64,000 bases of DNA from an uncultured Isoptericola sp. (lineage in GTDB: Bacteria > Actinomycetota > Actinomycetes > Actinomycetales > Cellulomonadaceae). Position numbers and translations under genes: made by a program. Of this stretch, positions 19,247 to 26,518 are shown one piece after another. The DNA lies in assembly GCA_947497265.1 (NCBI GenBank), contig CANMFP010000005.1, forward strand, positions 1 to 64,000, read 5' to 3'. The notes under the pieces were generated by a model, which was not told where the DNA came from, made no database searches, and worked only from the letters and a program-made list of their open reading frames with translations. The stretch's first letter is position 1, and each line of letters starts with the position of its first letter.

Positions 19247-19558
19247 TGGGTTTCCTCCTCAGGGGAAGGACCCCCGTCGTGCTCGACCGGCGCGCGACGC
19301 GCTGTGTCCGGTCTCACCCTCGGAGGGTCCGTGGTGTTCGCCACACCGTACCCAGCAGAGAGTGATGCTATTCACCCTCTCGACACTTTCCGAGTTGATC
19401 GTTATGGATCTGAGACTGCCTAGAAGCACAACGCACGATTTCGCCGGTCGCACCGGAACACAAGCGAAACAAGGTGACCCTGTTCCATCACATCAACACC
19501 AGTATGGCGGTGTTATGGAAGGGGCAGGAAAGGGAATCGACCCCGAATTCCCGCACCA
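19247..19558. other. 312-nt gene-free control region upstream of the system-2 importer
   Basis: No open frame here looks real on either strand. The stretch is visibly richer in A/T than its surroundings between about 19360 and 19560. It must hold the promoter of the importer operon (minus strand): TAGCAT on the minus strand at 19365-19370 is a possible -10 without a good -35. A hairpin with 6-bp arms (AACACC 19495-19500, GGTGTT 19509-19514, loop 8) lies 45 nt past the stop of the small gene at 19559-19774 and may end that transcript. Confidence 0.4.
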
Positions 19559-19774
19559 TCAGGGGCGATGGCCTCGCTTCTCGTTGCCGCGGCGGTAGTT
19601 CCCGGTGGCCCGCGCGAGGAGCTCCTGGTCCTGGGCGTCGTCCCGGCCCAGGAGCGAGACCAGCCGGGCCGCCTTCGCCCCGGAGACCACGACCACCAGC
19701 CGGCCGCCCCTGCTGACGAGGACCCGGCCGTCCTTCGTGACCCGGTAGTCGAACGGGTCGTCCTGCAGGCTCAT
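19559..19774 (-). CDS. Small 71-residue protein of unknown function, coupled to the GNAT gene
   Basis: Starts MSLQDDPFDYRVTKDGRVLV and ends RRGNEKRGHRP. The ATG at 19774 overlaps the stop of the acetyltransferase gene as ATGA, which supports real, coupled translation. The fold looks like a small alpha/beta unit: a strand pair (KDGRVLVSRGGRLVVVVSG) followed by a helix (AKAARLVSLLG) and a basic tail. No signal or membrane segment. I do not recognise a named family. The location suggests a partner or co-expressed protein of the acetyltransferase. Confidence 0.6.
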   Translation of the reverse strand: MSLQDDPFDYRVTKDGRVLVSRGGRLVVVVSGAKAARLVSLLGRDDAQDQELLARATGNYRRGNEKRGHRP

Positions 19775-20580
19775 CGGTCCGCCTCTGCGTGGCGCCGCCA
19801 GCGGTACGGCGTCGTCGTGGACACCTTCACCATGCCCGCCCGCTCCAGGATCGGCCGGGAGTGCTCGGTCGAGTCGCTGTGCATCAGCGGCTTGCCCGCC
19901 GCGAGCGCCGACCGGGCGCGGGCAGCGGTCAGGGCCCGGTAGATGCCGCGTCCACGCCACCCCGGGCGCGTCGAACCGCCCCAGACTCCCGCGAACTCGG
20001 TGCCGGCGACGGGCTCGAGCCGCCCCGCGCTCACGATCTCGTCGCCCGCCTCCGCGATCCAGATCTCCATGGCAGGGTCGACCGCCTGCCTGCGCAGGAT
20101 CGCGTCGGCGTTCCCGGCCGACGGCGGGTCCCCGAACACCTCGTCCGCCATCGCCTGCATCGCGCGGACGTCCGCCTCGGCGTCGATCCTGCGCAGCGTC
20201 ACGCCGTCGGGCGGCACGACGTCGACGGCCGCGAGCTCCTCGGTCCGGCCGACCATGATCGACTCGGTCCCGTCCGGGACGAACCCGGCACCGGTCAGCG
20301 CCTCGTGCAGCCCGGGTGCGTGGTCGTGTCCACGCGTCTTCCACTCGACCCGGACGATCTCCTCGTCACCGCGGTAGTGCTCCACCGCGGACGCGACGAG
20401 CTCGCGCACGCCCGCCGCGTCGGCGCCACCGAGATCCGGGTAGGTCACGAACCCGCGGCCACCGGGGAACGTGACGAGCCACAGCGGGCCGAGACGGTCC
20501 ACTCGCGACGCCGACGGGGTCTCGGCGTCCGTGCGGAGCTGGTCGTCATAGGCGGCGAGCAGCGGAGCGAGACCGGTCAT
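19771..20580 (-). CDS. GNAT-family N-acetyltransferase
   Basis: About 269 residues from the ATG at 20580 (MTGLAPLLAAYDDQLRT). An open frame extends 12 codons further, to 20616. The C-terminal half is a GNAT domain: GVTLRRIDAEADVRAMQAMA, EIWIAEAGDEIVSAGRLEPV, and the acetyl-CoA loop RPGWRGRGIYRALTAAR. The N-terminal half is poorly conserved, as in two-domain actinobacterial GNATs. The acceptor substrate is unknown. It is coupled to the 71-residue gene downstream. Confidence 0.8.
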   Translation of the reverse strand: MTGLAPLLAAYDDQLRTDAETPSASRVDRLGPLWLVTFPGGRGFVTYPDLGGADAAGVRELVASAVEHYRGDEEIVRVEWKTRGHDHAPGLHEALTGAGFVPDGTESIMVGRTEELAAVDVVPPDGVTLRRIDAEADVRAMQAMADEVFGDPPSAGNADAILRRQAVDPAMEIWIAEAGDEIVSAGRLEPVAGTEFAGVWGGSTRPGWRGRGIYRALTAARARSALAAGKPLMHSDSTEHSRPILERAGMVKVSTTTPYRWRRHAEADR

Positions 20581-20643
20581 GCCCGTGACGTTGCCACCCG
20601 GTCGCGGTGAGAGCAACGCATTTCCGCGGGTCGTCGGATCCGC

Positions 20644-21231
20644 CTACGAGAGCGGAGCCCTGAGGTCCTCGTCCGACCACAGGGCCGCCGCCGCGTGCCC
20701 GAGCAGCAGCTTCGGGTAGTAGGTCCACGCGAACCACGGGGCCCGGGCGGACGGGCCGAGCGCGGCGTCGAGCGCGAGACCTCCGACCGTGAGGGCCACG
20801 CCCAGCGGCCGCCGACGGGCCGGGAAGCGCCGGATGACCGCCGTCGACCCCATGAGGTAGGCGTAGTGGGCCGCGGCCCAGGTGACGCCGGGGACCCGGC
20901 GGCCGATCCCCCGGTCGATCCAGGCGACGACGGCCGGGTGCACGTGCAGCGCGGCGAACGTCAGGTGGTCCGCCTCGCCCTGGCCCGGACGCTCGTACCA
21001 GCGTGCGCACGCCCGGGTGTTGTTGACGTAGGCACCACCGCTGAGGTCGACGGCGAGCAGGCAGGCCGCGACGGCACCTGCCCGGCCGGCATCGTTCCTC
21101 CGGGCGACGAGCGGTGCCACCACCGCACCGGCCACCGTCGTGGCGACGGTCAGGGCGTGGTCGACGGGCGTCGCCTCCGGCCCGACGAGCTCGGCCCAGA
21201 AGCGCCGCACCTCGCCGCGTCCGAGACTCAC
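20644..21231 (-). CDS. Hypothetical protein with weakly hydrophobic segments
   Basis: About 195 residues if translation begins at the GTG at 21231 (SLGRGEVRRFWAELVGPEAT). An ATG at 21354 would add 41 residues of low-complexity sequence. Several moderately hydrophobic helices are visible (HALTVATTVAGAVVAPLV, AVAACLLAVDLSGGAY, VTWAAAHYAYLMGSTAVI, GVALTVGGLALDAALG). Together with aromatic, Trp-rich loops they suggest a small membrane protein. No catalytic motif is seen and I do not recognise the family. The upstream DNA (21355-21506) is richer in A/T and contains a short inverted repeat at 21431-21445. Confidence 0.55.
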   Translation of the reverse strand: MSLGRGEVRRFWAELVGPEATPVDHALTVATTVAGAVVAPLVARRNDAGRAGAVAACLLAVDLSGGAYVNNTRACARWYERPGQGEADHLTFAALHVHPAVVAWIDRGIGRRVPGVTWAAAHYAYLMGSTAVIRRFPARRRPLGVALTVGGLALDAALGPSARAPWFAWTYYPKLLLGHAAAALWSDEDLRAPLS

Positions 21232-21430
21232 GCTGCCACCGTGGCACGGGGCGCGACCAGGGGCAACGGCGGGCTCCCCCGGCGTGGCGGGTGCGGTACC
21301 GGCCGGGTCCGCACCGGAACGCGATATCGACGAGCGGTATCTCGCCGTCGTCACCGGAATGGACTCTCGCTATCGGCCGGGCGCATTGGCGCGCTGCCAT
21401 TCATGACAGCTGTCGAGATGGTGCAGCCGA

Positions 21431-21445
21431 CATGTCGACGACATG
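21431..21445. repeat. 15-bp inverted repeat
   Basis: CATGTC-GAC-GACATG, arms 6 bp, spacer 3. It lies in an A/T-richer, gene-free stretch between the unknown gene (start 21231 or 21354) and the hydrolase remnant. It could be an operator for the gene to its left on the minus strand. Too short to be certain. Confidence 0.25.
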
Positions 21446-21506
21446 ATCGTCGTGCGAATGGTGATTGCTGTGCGGCAATTCCGCTCGGTGGACGAGAGGG
21501 GGTCCA

Positions 21507-21710
21507 TCAGGCCAGCGCCCCTGCGAGGAACGAGCGCACGGACGTCGTGACCTCGTCGAGCGCGGACTCGAGGAGGAATTGGCCGCCCGGGTACAGGTCG
21601 ACTCGTGTCTCGGGCAGGTCGCGGGTGAATGCGCGCGCCCGCCGGACCGAAGATCTCGCGGCCTCGCGGTCATAGACCCGATGTCCGTCGACGATGGTGA
21701 AGCGATGGTG
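21507..21710 (-). pseudogene. C-terminal remnant of an alpha/beta-hydrolase
   Basis: About 68 codons read HRFTIVDGHRVYDREAARSS and then ARAFTRDLPETRVDLYPGGQFLLESALDEV, ending VRSFLAGALA. This resembles the last part of alpha/beta-hydrolases, where the line ...P-(D/E)-x-x-V-(D/E)-L-x-P-G-G-H-x-L-L-E carries the catalytic His. Here the position is Gln, and the rest of the hydrolase (nucleophile elbow, oxyanion loop) is missing. Upstream sequence belongs to an intact TetR gene (stop at 21739). I read it as a leftover of a deletion that joined the tail of a hydrolase gene to the TetR gene. Confidence 0.55.
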
Positions 21711-21738
21711 GACTGCAGGCGTGCTCCATGGCCACGCC

Positions 21739-22416
21739 TCAGGCGCCGTCGGCGGGCCGCGGCAGCATGCCGTCGACGAGCGCACGGACACCTGCGGCGT
21801 AGGTGTCCCGTGCCGCGATGTGCGGCCAGCGCGTCCCGATCTCCGCCAGGCGCGGCAGCAGCCGCGGGTCGCGTGACGCGAACCCTGGGTAACGGGCCCG
21901 CTCTTCGCGCGTGGTCGTCCGGGACCGCGCGCGGATCAGCACCTCGCCGACGCAGTGCGACCACAGGGCTCGAAACAGGTCCACGGCCTGCTCGCTCGAA
22001 CATCCCGCCTCCACGGCGGCGGCCAGCACGACCTCGACGAGGCGCACCGAGGCGTCGTCGAGCCGTCCGAGGAACCCGTCGACGGCGAGCACGTCCGCCG
22101 CCCACGGCCGGCTCGCGAGCGCGTCCCGCATGGCGACCGCGGCCACGACGACGCGCTCGCGCGGCGCCCGCGGCAGATCGGGCAGCGGCACCTGCTGCAG
22201 GAAGTCGTCCAGCACCAGGACCAGGAGGTCCTCCCGGTCACGGACGTGGCGGTAGAGCGTCGAGGGACCGACGCCCATCGCCGTCGCGAGACGCCGGAGG
22301 GTCAGCCGTTCCGCACCCTCGTCCTCGATGAGCCGGCGCGCGGCAGCGACGATCTCCGCGCGCGACGTCGTGGACGGACGGCCGCGACGACGGGTCTCGG
22401 GCTGCGCACGTGACAT
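21739..22416 (-). CDS. TetR-family transcriptional regulator
   Basis: A 225-residue protein from the ATG at 22416 (MSRAQPETRRRGRPSTTSRA). A longer frame to 22497 is unlikely because it would run into the operator region. The N-terminal helix-turn-helix reads EIVAAARRLIEDEGAERLTL, then RRLATAMGVGPSTLYRHVRD, the usual TetR fold. The rest is a ligand-binding domain with TetR_C-like features. It is divergent from the membrane-protein gene at 22565, and a near-perfect 22-bp palindrome lies between them. It probably represses that gene and itself. Confidence 0.88.
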   Translation of the reverse strand: MSRAQPETRRRGRPSTTSRAEIVAAARRLIEDEGAERLTLRRLATAMGVGPSTLYRHVRDREDLLVLVLDDFLQQVPLPDLPRAPRERVVVAAVAMRDALASRPWAADVLAVDGFLGRLDDASVRLVEVVLAAAVEAGCSSEQAVDLFRALWSHCVGEVLIRARSRTTTREERARYPGFASRDPRLLPRLAEIGTRWPHIAARDTYAAGVRALVDGMLPRPADGA

Positions 22417-22515
22417 CGGCCCATCATCTCCCGACGCTCTCGGTACGAGCCGTCGCCCCGCCTGCTCCTGCTGCCCTCCGGGTAAGGCGTTGCGCACCGG
22501 CGGCGTCTTCCTTTA

Positions 22516-22537
22516 TTTTGAGAACATGTTCGCAAAA
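22516..22537. promoter_or_regulatory. 22-bp TetR-type operator
   Basis: TTTTG-A-GAACATGTTC-G-CAAAA (arms 11 nt, one unmatched pair at the A/G positions). The 10-bp centre GAACATGTTC is a perfect palindrome. It lies 28 nt upstream of the start of the membrane-protein gene (22565) and 100 nt upstream of the TetR start. The A/T-rich flanks make it overlap the likely promoter of the membrane-protein gene. Size and symmetry fit a TetR dimer site. Confidence 0.75.
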
Positions 22538-22564
22538 CAGCCGAGCGCTACGCAGGAGGAACTC

Positions 22565-23029
22565 ATGACCACACCGCCCCCGTCCCGCGCAGCCCTGTGG
22601 TGGAGCGCCCTCGGGCTCGCGACGACCCTCGTCGTCGCGCTCGTGACGATCCTCGACGCGACCGGTGACGGACTTCTCGCCGCCCATCTGCGCTCCGCCT
22701 ACCCCGGGTACACCGGGGCCCAGGTCGCGACGGCCGTCGACCTCTCCGCGAGCATCCTCGTGTCGGTCGCGGTGCTCGGCGCGCTGGTCTGGACGACGAC
22801 CATCGCCCTGATAGCGACTCGTCGCCGTGGGGCGGGCGTGCTCGCCCTCGTCGCGCTGGTCCTGGGCGTGACCGTCTCGCTGACCGTGATACTCATCCGG
22901 GACACCTCGGGCGAGCTCGGCTTCGCCCTGCCGATCAGCAGCACGCTCCTGCTCCCCTGCGCCGCCGGTGCCGTCGTGGCCTCGCTGCTCCTGCGCCGGC
23001 GCAGGCGCCCCGCACCGTCCGAGCGGTGA
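22565..23029 (+). CDS. Four-helix membrane protein controlled by the divergent TetR
   Basis: 154 residues from the ATG at 22565, preceded by AGGAGGAACTC (ideal Shine-Dalgarno). Four hydrophobic helices are seen: ALWWSALGLATTLVVALVTI, LSASILVSVAVLGALVWTTT, GVLALVALVLGVTVSLTVIL, and LPISSTLLLPCAAGAVVASL. It ends in an Arg-rich tail (RRRRRPAPSER). After helix 1 there is a polar loop AAHLRSAYPGYTGAQV. No transporter motif is obvious and the function is unknown. Divergence from a TetR gene across a palindrome suggests induction by a small molecule. Confidence 0.7.
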   Translation: MTTPPPSRAALWWSALGLATTLVVALVTILDATGDGLLAAHLRSAYPGYTGAQVATAVDLSASILVSVAVLGALVWTTTIALIATRRRGAGVLALVALVLGVTVSLTVILIRDTSGELGFALPISSTLLLPCAAGAVVASLLLRRRRRPAPSER

Positions 23030-23212
23030 ACGTCAGAGGAACCTCATGGCCCCACATACCCCACTTCCCGCTGCACCGTCCGGCCAACGCGCTTCACGTG
23101 CTGCTCAGGTGGGGTCGCATGCGAGATGTGCGGCGGCCACGGTTCCGTCGCCACGGCCGTGGGCGGGAGGTCGATGGCTCGGCGCGGACCTCACCCCCTC
23201 CGTATCGTGCGC

Positions 23213-23734
23213 TCATTTCGTGCTGAGGCGCGCGGCAAGTGCGTCTGCGATCTCGTCCGCAGTCCGCGCTGCCGTGTCGAACTCCACGACCTCATCGGAC
23301 CATGCGGCGTCGTCAGCGCGCCGGCGCTCAACGTCCGTCCAGGTCGGCTCACCGACGAAGACGAGACCGCGATCCCTGCCGCTGAGCCTTCGCTCATGCT
23401 CCCGCGCATCGGAGATCATGAGGTACACGAACTCGATGTGTGCACCGGTTCGCGTGGCCGCAGTCCGCCAGGTCTGCCGAGCCTCTTCACTGTCGTTGAC
23501 AGCATCGACGACGACATCGTGACCGAGCCGCAGATTCTGCTCCGCCATCGCACGCGCCGCCTCATACGCAGCGACGCCAACCTGCCACCCTGACGGCAGA
23601 CCGCAGGCAAGGATCGACTCCTCGACCGCATCGATGGAGAGATGGACCGACCCCGTGCGCGCAGCGACGATCTCGGCGACGCTCGTCTTACCAACCCCGG
23701 GCAGACCGGAGACCACGACGAGGCGACCGGTCAC
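23213..23734 (-). CDS. P-loop kinase of the AAA_33/zeta-like group, third gene of a HigBA operon
   Basis: 173 residues from a GTG at 23734. Walker A is GLPGVGKTSVAEIVA (about residues 10-24). LSIDAVEESIL resembles the acidic residue site of zeta toxin and chloramphenicol phosphotransferase-like kinases. VVVDAVNDSEEARQTW is the second conserved region. REHERRLSGRDRG is the Arg-rich lid. The start overlaps the stop of the HigA gene in GTGA, so it is translated together with the toxin-antitoxin pair. It could be a small-molecule or nucleotide-sugar kinase. A zeta-type toxic role is possible but not shown. Confidence 0.75.
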   Translation of the reverse strand: MTGRLVVVSGLPGVGKTSVAEIVAARTGSVHLSIDAVEESILACGLPSGWQVGVAAYEAARAMAEQNLRLGHDVVVDAVNDSEEARQTWRTAATRTGAHIEFVYLMISDAREHERRLSGRDRGLVFVGEPTWTDVERRRADDAAWSDEVVEFDTAARTADEIADALAARLSTK

Positions 23735-24051
23735 GCGACGACTAGCGGTGTGATTGCAGCGACCTTCTCGCGCAGAGCGCGCCGCTCGAGCCGCAGCTCG
23801 TAGTGTGACTGCAGATTCATCCAGAGCTCCTCGGACGTTCCGAAGTAGCGCGCCAGTCGGATCGCAGTGTCTGCCGTGATCCCGCGCTTGCCATGAACAA
23901 TCTCGTTGATCCGCCGCGGGGGCACGCCGATGGACACAGCCAGCTTGTGCTGCGTGATACCGAGGGCCTCGATGAAATCCTCCATCAGGATCTCTCCCGG
24001 GTGGATCGGCTCGATCAGGTCGCCCTCAGTGGTAGTCGACGAGTTCGACAT
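23731..24051 (-). CDS. HigA-type antitoxin
   Basis: 106 residues from the ATG at 24051 (MSNSSTTTEGDLIEPIHPGE). IHPGEILMEDFIEALGITQH starts the domain, then a helix-turn-helix VSIGVPPRRINEIVHGKRGI, ITADTAIRLARYFGTSEELW and MNLQSHYELR. This is the hallmark order of HigA/VapI-type antitoxins. It binds DNA and neutralises the HigB toxin encoded just upstream (26-nt overlap). It is followed directly by the P-loop kinase gene. Confidence 0.9.
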   Translation of the reverse strand: MSNSSTTTEGDLIEPIHPGEILMEDFIEALGITQHKLAVSIGVPPRRINEIVHGKRGITADTAIRLARYFGTSEELWMNLQSHYELRLERRALREKVAAITPLVVA

Positions 24052-24247
24052 TGTCCGCACCTCCATCTCTCCAGACGAAGCAGAGACGCCATTGCCCGTT
24101 CACACGGATGCTGTGCTGCCCGCGTCGGTCGCCGACCAGACGCTCCAGGCGGTTGCTGGGCGGGACCATGAGGTCCTCGACATCCTTCGCCGCATGGATC
24201 AGCTCGAGCTTCCGTAAGGTCGCCCGCTGCACCGTCGACGCCGTCAT
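24026..24247 (-). CDS. HigB-type toxin, N-terminally shortened
   Basis: 73 residues; typical HigB (RelE fold) proteins have about 92-93. The C-terminal part is intact: VPPSNRLERLVGDRRGQHSI, RVNGQWRLCFVWRDGGADNV and ELVDYH. The protein begins at ASTVQRATLRKL, where family members have about 20 further residues including the first beta strand. An in-frame stop (24260-24262) prevents any longer form. Upstream is the last codon region of ychF, 5 nt away, so the locus appears to have lost its 5' end at the ychF junction. No Shine-Dalgarno sequence precedes the ATG. Probably an inactive or weak toxin. Confidence 0.7.
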   Translation of the reverse strand: MTASTVQRATLRKLELIHAAKDVEDLMVPPSNRLERLVGDRRGQHSIRVNGQWRLCFVWRDGGADNVELVDYH

Positions 24248-24263
24248 TAACGCTAGACGTTAA
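24247..24263. repeat. 17-bp inverted repeat spanning the ychF stop and toxin start
   Basis: TTAACG-CTAGA-CGTTAA, arms 6 bp. It lies exactly where the ychF stop codon (24253-24255) meets the toxin start (ATG at 24245-24247). It could be an operator for autorepression by HigA, or the footprint of the event that placed the toxin-antitoxin genes there. Confidence 0.35.
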
Positions 24264-25338
24264 ACCGGAACTCCACCACGTCGCCGTCGACCATCACGTA
24301 GTCCTTGCCCTCGATGCGGGCCTTGCCGGCCGCCTTGGCGGCCTGGACCGAGCCGTGCTCGACCAGGTCCTCGAACGAGACGATCTCCGCCTTGATGAAG
24401 CCTCGCTCGAAGTCGGTGTGGATGACGCCGGCGGCCTGCGGGGCGGTCCAGCCCTTGCGGATGGTCCAGGCCCGGGCCTCCTTGGGGCCGGCCGTGAGGT
24501 ACGTCTGCAGGCCCAGGGTGTCGAACCCGACGTGGGCGAGCTGGTCGAGGCCGGCCTCCGTCTGCCCCGACTCCGCGAGCATCTCGGCCGCCTCGTCGGG
24601 CTCCAGCTCGACGAGCTCCGCCTCGAACTTCGCGTCCAGGAAGATCGCGTGAGCCGGCGCCACGAGCTCGCGCATGCGGTCCTGCATCGCGGTGTCGGCG
24701 AGCCCGGCGTCGTCGGTGTTGAAGACGTAGATGAACGGCTTGGCGGTCATGAGCTGCAGCGAGGCGATCTCGGCGAGGTCGAGACCGGCGGTCTTCGCGC
24801 CCTGGAACAGGGTGGTGCCCGCCTCGAGGATCTCCTGCGCCTGCTTCGCCGCGGCGAACAGGACCGGGTCGCCCTTCTTGATCTTGACCTCCTTCTCCAT
24901 CCTCGGCAGCGCCTTCTCCAGGGTCTGGAGGTCGGCGAGGATGAGCTCGGTGGAGATCGTCTCGATGTCGCCGGCGGCGTCCTGCGAGCCCTCGACCCGC
25001 ACCACGTCGCCGTCGTCGAAGGCGCGCGTCACCTGGCAGATCGCGTCGGCCTCACGGATGTTCGCGAGGAACTTGTTGCCGAGCCCCTCCCCCTCGGAGG
25101 CGCCCTTGACGATGCCCGCGATGTCGACGAACGACACCGTCGCGGGCAGGATGCGGTCGGACCCGAAGATCTCGGCGAGCTTGCCGAGCCTCTCGTCCGG
25201 CAGGGGCACCACTCCCACGTTGGGCTCGATCGTCGCGAACGGATAGTTCGCCGCGAGCACGGTGTTGCGGGTCAGGGCGTTGAAGAGGGTGGACTTGCCG
25301 ACGTTGGGCAGGCCGACGATGCCGATAGTGAGTGCCAC
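24253..25338 (-). CDS. ychF: Redox-regulated ATPase YchF (OLA1 family)
   Basis: 361 residues, GTG start at 25338. An Obg-like P-loop protein that binds ATP rather than GTP. G1 is GLPNVGKSTLFNALT (residues 8-22), switch and Walker B are FVDIAGIVKGASEGEGLGN, and the C-terminal TGS domain ends DYVMVDGDVVEFRFNV. Cytoplasmic and ribosome-associated, involved in stress responses. Normal length and complete ends, so the toxin-antitoxin genes placed right after its stop did not damage it. Confidence 0.96.
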   Translation of the reverse strand: MALTIGIVGLPNVGKSTLFNALTRNTVLAANYPFATIEPNVGVVPLPDERLGKLAEIFGSDRILPATVSFVDIAGIVKGASEGEGLGNKFLANIREADAICQVTRAFDDGDVVRVEGSQDAAGDIETISTELILADLQTLEKALPRMEKEVKIKKGDPVLFAAAKQAQEILEAGTTLFQGAKTAGLDLAEIASLQLMTAKPFIYVFNTDDAGLADTAMQDRMRELVAPAHAIFLDAKFEAELVELEPDEAAEMLAESGQTEAGLDQLAHVGFDTLGLQTYLTAGPKEARAWTIRKGWTAPQAAGVIHTDFERGFIKAEIVSFEDLVEHGSVQAAKAAGKARIEGKDYVMVDGDVVEFRFNV

Positions 25339-25403
25339 GTCGGCCCAGTCTACGCATCGTCCGCACCGCGACCGGTCAGGCCCGGGGCCTCACGCCTCGA
25401 CCG

Positions 25404-26459
25404 TCACGGCTCGACCGTGATGTCCCGGTGCCAGGACTCGGTGATGTACGCCGTGTGCCAGCCCAGCTTGGTGTAGAGCGCCTCGGCCCCGGTGGGGCTG
25501 TCCGCGTCGACCTCCAGACCCACCCGGCGACGGCCACGGGCGGCCGCGTCGGCGATGACGGCGTACAGCAGCGCGGTCGCCACGCCCCGGCCCCGCGCCT
25601 CGGCCAGCGCACCGATGTAGTCGATGTAGGTCCCTCTGCTGCCGGACGCGTCCGGCTTGGACTCCGATCCCACCAGGGCACCGGCGGGCACCGGCTGCGC
25701 CTCGGGGGCGGAGGGGTCGTCCGTGAACGCCAGCCACCAGTGGTCCCAGCGGTGCCCCGGGTCCTCGCGCAGGCGCTGCACGAACTCCGTGAAGTACTCC
25801 TGGTAAGAGTTGAAGTGGTCGGTGAACGCCGTCTCCAGGACCTGGTAGACGGCGTTGACGTCCTCGGCGACCGGGATGCCGTTGTCGTGCTGCGAGACGC
25901 GGCGCACGGTGACACCGTCCTTGGGCGCGGGGAACGCTCCGGGCTCCCCCTCGTGGGCCTCCACCGGTCGCGTCATGTGCCACCAGGTGCGCGCGCGGCG
26001 GAAGCCGGCCGCGGTCAACCAGCCGCGCACGACGTCGTCGCCGGCGAAAGCCCCGGCGTCGAGCTGCGTGGCCTCCAGGCCGCGGACCTGGGCGAGCTCC
26101 CCGCCGACGTCCGCCAGCCACGCGTAGCACCAGGCGGCCACCCGCTCCTGGACTTCGGTCGCCACGGTGCGGTCCACCTCGATCCCGATGACCGCGCGGC
26201 CCGCCGCCCGGTCGTGGGCGTGCGCCCAGGCACGGACGATGCCGTCGGCGTCACGCACCACGACGTGCCGACGCGTCCAGGACGCCTGGCCGGCGATCTC
26301 GTTCTCGACGGCCTGCACGTAGGCCTCCGTCGACCCGGTGTGCGGAGCGGCCTGCCGGGCGCGGAGCTCGCTCAGCCGTGGAGCGTCCGCGAGGCCGGGA
26401 GCCACCGCCGTCCAGTCGTCGGGAAGAGTCGCTGCCGGTCGGTCACTCGCAGAATTCAC
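25404..26459 (-). CDS. Double GNAT-domain acetyltransferase
   Basis: About 351 residues from the only reasonable start, a GTG at 26459 (NSASDRPAATLPDDWTAVAP). Two GNAT modules in tandem: an N-terminal degenerate one (RHVVVRDADGIVRAWAHAHD, IGIEVDRTVATEVQERVAAW), and a C-terminal one with YIDYIGALAEARGRGVATAL as the acetyl-CoA site and AEALYTKLGWHTAYI at the end. The layout is like mycothiol synthase-type duplicated GNATs, but I see no basis to call it MshD. Substrate unknown. Same strand as ychF, 65 nt upstream of it. Confidence 0.8.
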   Translation of the reverse strand: MNSASDRPAATLPDDWTAVAPGLADAPRLSELRARQAAPHTGSTEAYVQAVENEIAGQASWTRRHVVVRDADGIVRAWAHAHDRAAGRAVIGIEVDRTVATEVQERVAAWCYAWLADVGGELAQVRGLEATQLDAGAFAGDDVVRGWLTAAGFRRARTWWHMTRPVEAHEGEPGAFPAPKDGVTVRRVSQHDNGIPVAEDVNAVYQVLETAFTDHFNSYQEYFTEFVQRLREDPGHRWDHWWLAFTDDPSAPEAQPVPAGALVGSESKPDASGSRGTYIDYIGALAEARGRGVATALLYAVIADAAARGRRRVGLEVDADSPTGAEALYTKLGWHTAYITESWHRDITVEP

Positions 26460-26518
26460 GCCGACCAGTGTGTCAGGTCCGTGCGACACGCCCGGGTGCG
26501 TGGGCACCGCGGGACAGG

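Noticed and set aside
23026-23226. 66-codon plus-strand frame after the membrane-protein gene
   Set aside because: Arg-rich, no motif, no ribosome site, and it overlaps the kinase gene end.
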